Of a stretch of 64,000 bases of DNA, positions 60,477-64,000 are shown in pieces. Source of the DNA: Cytophagaceae bacterium. GTDB taxonomy: Bacteria; Bacteroidota; Bacteroidia; Cytophagales; Cyclobacteriaceae. Below the pieces are notes generated by a model. It was not told the DNA's origin, did not search any database, and saw only the letters and a program-made list of their open reading frames with translations. The position numbers were made by a program, and so were the translations under genes. Where the stretch lies: the NCBI GenBank assembly GCA_006969745.1, contig CP030886.1, positions 3,135,234 to 3,199,233 of the forward strand, in the 5' to 3' direction. How positions within the stretch are numbered: the stretch's first letter is position 1; every line of letters begins with the position of its first letter.

Positions 60477-61453
60477 AAGCTGTATTGGTAGAAGAGCTCG
60501 GAGGGCCTGAAAAGCTAGTTTATAGAGAGCATGAGATAGATCCTCCAGGGCCTGGGACAGTTAGGATAGAAGTAAAGTATGCTGGAGTTAACTTCCCGGA
60601 CACATTAATCATTCGTGGTAAATATCAATTCCAACCTGAATTACCATTTTCACCTGGCGGTGAAGTGGCCGGAATCGTAAAATCCGTTGGTGCAGGCGTG
60701 ACTGAATTTAAACCGGGAGATCGTGTGGTTGCCGGAACCACTGCAGGAGGTTTTGCCGAAGAAGTGAATGCGTTTGGCTTTAATACACATCTATTACCAG
60801 AGGCTGTTAGCTTTAAAGATGCAGCAGCCGTATTGCTGACGCACGGAACAGTCATTCATGCCTTGAAAGACAGGGCTAAATTACAAAAGGGCGAAACCCT
60901 TGTGATTCTTGGAGCTTCCGGTGGCGTGGGTACAGCTGCAATTCAAATAGGTAAAATCATGGGAGCTACCGTTATAGCGTGTGCTTCCACAGATAAAAAA
61001 TTAACTTATTGCAAGAAATTAGGTGCTGATATACTACATAAGTACTCCCCTGAAAATTTAAAGTCAGCTATCAAAGACCTTACAGGTGGAAGAGGAGCAG
61101 ACGTGATTTTCGATGCTGTAGGAGGGGACTACTCCGAGCAAGCTTTTAGAGCAATCGCCCCAATGGGCAGGCATCTAGTTGTTGGATTTGCCTCAGGTAC
61201 AGTTCCTTCAATACCATGGAATTTACCTCTTTTGAAGAGCGCTTCTATCACTGGAGTATTCTGGGGAAACTTCTTTCGTAAATATCCTGAAAGCAATAAA
61301 GAAAACATTCAAGATTTGCTAAAATGGCTGGAAAACAAGTCTTTGAAGCCTCAAATTGACAAAGTATACCATTTGTCCTCCTCAGCAGAAGCACTTCAAA
61401 AAATAGAGAAAAGAGAGGTTATGGGAAAGATTGTTTTAGAGACTGCCAATTAA
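60473..61453 (+). CDS. NADPH:quinone oxidoreductase-like MDR-family enzyme
   Basis: A 326-residue zinc-free medium-chain reductase. N-terminal GroES-like domain (KAVLVEELGGPEKLVYREHE, VKYAGVNFPDTLIIRGKYQ, PFSPGGEVAGIVKSVGAGV), then the Rossmann domain with GASGGVGTAAIQIGKIMGA and GADVIFDAVGGDYSEQA. This is the quinone reductase/zeta-crystallin-like class, which reduces quinones or enals with NADPH. It starts by ATGA overlap with arsC, so the acetamidase, ArsC and this gene form an operon. Physiological substrate unknown. Confidence 0.92.
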   Translation: MKAVLVEELGGPEKLVYREHEIDPPGPGTVRIEVKYAGVNFPDTLIIRGKYQFQPELPFSPGGEVAGIVKSVGAGVTEFKPGDRVVAGTTAGGFAEEVNAFGFNTHLLPEAVSFKDAAAVLLTHGTVIHALKDRAKLQKGETLVILGASGGVGTAAIQIGKIMGATVIACASTDKKLTYCKKLGADILHKYSPENLKSAIKDLTGGRGADVIFDAVGGDYSEQAFRAIAPMGRHLVVGFASGTVPSIPWNLPLLKSASITGVFWGNFFRKYPESNKENIQDLLKWLENKSLKPQIDKVYHLSSSAEALQKIEKREVMGKIVLETAN

Positions 61454-61607
61454 GTATACTTTAATCCAAATAATATTCTGTTTTTAATATTTTTTTAATT
61501 TTTTTCGTTGTTTTTGCAACCTTTTTAATCTAAGGATTTTTGGTATTTATCCATTATTTCAGGAGTTTTATCGTCATATAATTTTTTTTTAAGTTAAAAA
61601 CTCTACT
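61454..61607. other. Spacer between the oxidoreductase and SusC genes
   Basis: Very T-rich. It holds a 10-bp palindrome AAGTATACTT (61452-61461) at the end of the upstream gene and a small GTTG/CAAC hairpin near 61510. No clean TAnnTTTG box or terminator is found, so the start site of the SusC transcript cannot be placed. Confidence 0.4.
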
Positions 61608-64000
61608 ATGATGAAAAACTACTTAAAAAGGAAACTATTGGTGCTTACCTTATTGGTACCCATTAGTTTCTTGATGGCCCAGGATGTTAGGGTCAGTGGA
61701 ACGGTCACGGATGCTTCCAATGGAGATCCGCTTCCGGGTGTAACAGTATTAGTGAAAGGAACTACAAATGGAGCTATTACTGGGGTTAATGGAGAATATG
61801 AATTGTCAGTACCAACTGGTTCGACATTAGTTTTCTCTTCTATTGGATACACAAGCATTGAAGTGGCAGCTTCAGATGCTGGAGATGTTGCCATGACAAC
61901 TGACGTTACTAACCTAGACGAAGTAGTCGTTACAGGTCTCGCAACCTCTGTAAAAAGGTCCAACCTCGCAAACTCAATAAGTACAATATCATCAGACCAA
62001 TTAACTGGAATGACGAATCAAGGTACTGTTGACGGTGCACTTTATGGAAAAATGACAGGAGTTAATCTTACCTCTATTTCTGGAGCTCCAGGAGGAGGTA
62101 TTGCAATGAGACTGAGAGGGATCTCTTCCATAAAAGGAAACAATCAGCCATTAATAATTATTGATGGGATTTACATGAGTAATGCTGAGGTACCATCCGG
62201 ATTGAGAAACGCATCCGGTGCTAACCGTCCGAATGAAGAACAAGCTGCCAACAGGTTGGCAGATTTGGATCCTAATGATATCCAGAATATTGAGGTATTA
62301 AAAGGAGCATCAGCAGCAGCAATTTATGGAACGCGAGCCAATGCTGGAGTAATTATAATCACCACTAAAAGAGGTGGGCAAGGTAGAACTCAATTCAGTT
62401 TTTCTCAAGATGTTGGTTTTAGCAAAGCTGTACGTCTTAAAGGAATGAGAGACTGGAATGCAACCAATGTTGCTGCCACTTTCGGAGATGGTGAGGTTGC
62501 TGCTTTTAATGCGGCCAGTCAGCTATTTGATTATGAAAAAGAGCTTTTCGGGGAAACTGGACTAATTACAAATACTAATTTCTCCGCTCGAGGAGGAAGC
62601 GATAAGACATCATTCTTTATTGGTGGTAGCATTCGAGATGAAGAAGGTATTATGAAAAACACTGGATTCAAGAGGTATAATATCAGAGCCAATGTTGACC
62701 ATAAAATAAGTGATAGAGTTAAGATTAGCTCATCATCTTCATTTATAAGATCCGAAACTGCAAGAGGATTTACTGGTAATGAGAATGAAGGTGGATTGGC
62801 AGTAATTTATAACCTGGCATATACAAGACCTTGGTATAATCTGTATCCAAATGCAGCAGGCGTTTACCCGGATAATCCATCGTCTTCTGGAAATATGTTA
62901 TTAGTAAGAGATCAAGCTAAGAATGATGACAAAGTGAACAGAACATTGCAATCTCTAGCATTTGATGCTGACCTTATCAAAAAAGACGATCAGGTTTTAA
63001 AATTTAAATGGCAAGGTGGTTTAGACTTTTTCGTAGATGAGACTTTTGTTTATGTTCCAGAGTATCATCAAGCTCAGGTAGGTAATCAAAATGGTTACAT
63101 TGGAGTAGGAAAGAATGTATTCACCAACCTAAACTACACAGCATTCTTAGTGCATGATATTTTCCTTGGAGATATCTCATTGAGTACAAGTGCAGGAATT
63201 TCATACTTAAACTTTAAAAGAGAGTTCCTATATAATGAGGCAACTCAACTCATCCCAGGTCAAACTAATTTGACACAGAGTGGCGCAAAGGATATCATTC
63301 AGGATCTTCAAAATGAAGAAGAATTTGGATTTATCTTTCAAGAGCAAGCAAACTACAACGACCAACTTATTGGTACTGTCGGTGTAAGGTTTGACAAATC
63401 AAGTTTGAATGGTGATCCAAACAAATACTATAGCTTCTTTAAAGCTTCATTAGCTGCTAATATTCACAACTTTGATTTTTGGAGTGTTGACCAAATCAGC
63501 CAATTGAAAGTGAGAGTTGCATACGGAGAGACTGGATCAAGCGCTACCTACGGCTCGTTATTTACCACATTTGATCCTACAAATATTGGTGGACAAGGCG
63601 GTAGTTTGATTGATACTCAGCGAGGTACACCAAATCTGGAGCCTGAAACTTCTCAGGAGATAGAATTCGGTTTTGATTTAGGATTGTTTGACGGAATTGT
63701 AGGTTTAGAATTTACAGCTTACAATAGAAAAGTTAAGAACCTACTTTTCGATAGAAGCCTACCACCAGCAATTGGTTTCAGTACGCAGGTACTAAACGAT
63801 GCTGATTTGGAAAACAAGGGTATTGAAATTGGACTGAATGCACGTCCTGTCAGTAACGAAACTGTGATCTGGAATACAAACCTTAACTGGTGGAAAAACG
63901 AAGCTACTTATACAAGATTAGGTGTCCCTCCATTTACAGTACCAGGCAATGGTTTTGGATTAGGATTGGGAACATTCTATATCGAGGAAGGTGGATCAGT
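61608..64000 (+). CDS. SusC/RagA family TonB-linked outer-membrane receptor (3' end outside window)
   Basis: The frame is open to the right edge with no stop in 797 codons. Two ATG codons (61608, 61611) begin a signal peptide (KLLVLTLLVPISFLMAQ). Next come a carboxypeptidase-regulatory-like domain (VSGTVTDASNGDPLPGVTV, VLVKGTTNGAITGVNGEYEL), a TonB-box-like NLDEVVVTG, the plug domain (VDGALYGKMTGVNL, MRLRGISSIKGNNQPLIIIDGIY, VLKGASAAAIYGTRAN, GVIIITTKRG), and many barrel strands (YGETGSSATYG, GTPNLEPETSQEIEFGFDLG). SusC proteins import glycans or peptides with a SusD lipoprotein, expected just beyond this window. Ligand unknown. Confidence 0.95.
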   Translation, partial: MMKNYLKRKLLVLTLLVPISFLMAQDVRVSGTVTDASNGDPLPGVTVLVKGTTNGAITGVNGEYELSVPTGSTLVFSSIGYTSIEVAASDAGDVAMTTDVTNLDEVVVTGLATSVKRSNLANSISTISSDQLTGMTNQGTVDGALYGKMTGVNLTSISGAPGGGIAMRLRGISSIKGNNQPLIIIDGIYMSNAEVPSGLRNASGANRPNEEQAANRLADLDPNDIQNIEVLKGASAAAIYGTRANAGVIIITTKRGGQGRTQFSFSQDVGFSKAVRLKGMRDWNATNVAATFGDGEVAAFNAASQLFDYEKELFGETGLITNTNFSARGGSDKTSFFIGGSIRDEEGIMKNTGFKRYNIRANVDHKISDRVKISSSSSFIRSETARGFTGNENEGGLAVIYNLAYTRPWYNLYPNAAGVYPDNPSSSGNMLLVRDQAKNDDKVNRTLQSLAFDADLIKKDDQVLKFKWQGGLDFFVDETFVYVPEYHQAQVGNQNGYIGVGKNVFTNLNYTAFLVHDIFLGDISLSTSAGISYLNFKREFLYNEATQLIPGQTNLTQSGAKDIIQDLQNEEEFGFIFQEQANYNDQLIGTVGVRFDKSSLNGDPNKYYSFFKASLAANIHNFDFWSVDQISQLKVRVAYGETGSSATYGSLFTTFDPTNIGGQGGSLIDTQRGTPNLEPETSQEIEFGFDLGLFDGIVGLEFTAYNRKVKNLLFDRSLPPAIGFSTQVLNDADLENKGIEIGLNARPVSNETVIWNTNLNWWKNEATYTRLGVPPFTVPGNGFGLGLGTFYIEEGGS

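Overview
The window comes from a member of the phylum Bacteroidota, most likely a marine or gliding Cytophagales-type bacterium. This rests on protein families, not on a marker gene: a PorP/SprF type IX secretion partner, a giant protein with a gliding-motility (type B) C-terminal sorting domain, a type A sorting-domain protein, a SusC/RagA TonB-linked receptor, PD40-OmpA proteins and DUF2851. Several starts are also preceded by TAnnTTTG-like -7 elements of the kind used by the Bacteroidota primary sigma factor. No rRNA, tRNA, CRISPR array, insertion sequence or prophage is seen. The content is ordinary chromosome: housekeeping genes mixed with lineage-specific envelope genes.

Layout. 1-4.5 kb: 3' end of pyruvate carboxylase, an XRE regulator/DUF2975 pair, a YD-repeat-like lipoprotein, a CIA30-like protein and an FG-GAP repeat protein. 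4.5-13.5 kb: recQ, pgk, a TspO-like membrane protein, a polyprenyl diphosphate synthase, an overlapping acyltransferase-gpsA pair for glycerolipid synthesis and an M48 (Ste24-like) protease. 13.5-23.8 kb: PorP/SprF divergent from a 1.7-kresidue type B cargo protein, then two small genes, a type A sorting BNR-repeat protein and a 52-aa membrane protein. 23.9-29.7 kb: threonylcarbamoyl-AMP synthase, an erythromycin-esterase-like protein, an S10 peptidase and an ECF sigma/anti-sigma/DUF4097-like operon with a clear terminator. 29.8-34.2 kb: beta-barrel-like protein, PD40-OmpA protein, FabH-like ketosynthase and two tandem 52/53-aa paralogues. 34.2-41.8 kb: alpha/beta hydrolase, purC-STAS-rnz-queuosine transporter, gamma-glutamylcyclotransferase-like protein, GH113-like hydrolase, coiled-coil protein, nucleoside phosphorylase and trhO. 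41.8-48.6 kb: lipoproteins, a PglD/NeuD-type acetyltransferase, a polytopic membrane protein, DUF2851, pyrF, a 71-aa protein and an RRM protein. 48.0-53.6 kb: xerD-pyrD-ftsK-lolA with aroQ divergent. 53.6-64 kb: a frameshifted lipoprotein gene, an EF-hand protein, an ArsR-SRPBCC-DUF1059 operon with twin operators, a sortilin-like exoprotein, an acetamidase-ArsC-quinone oxidoreductase operon and the 5' part of a SusC gene.

The gene packing is very tight. No gene-free stretch exceeds about 250 bases. Of eleven convergent gene pairs, eight end in a shared YTAR tetranucleotide carrying both stop codons and two abut exactly. Transcripts from these pairs therefore have no intergenic space in which to terminate.

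The items most worth following up are the shared stop tetranucleotides, the tandem small-protein paralogues at 33.7-34.2 kb, the one-base frameshift in the lipoprotein at 53.6-54.3 kb, the type IX secretion cargo cluster, the twin ArsR operators, and the sigma/anti-sigma/DUF4097 unit. I did not find a convincing new multi-gene defence or mobile system.
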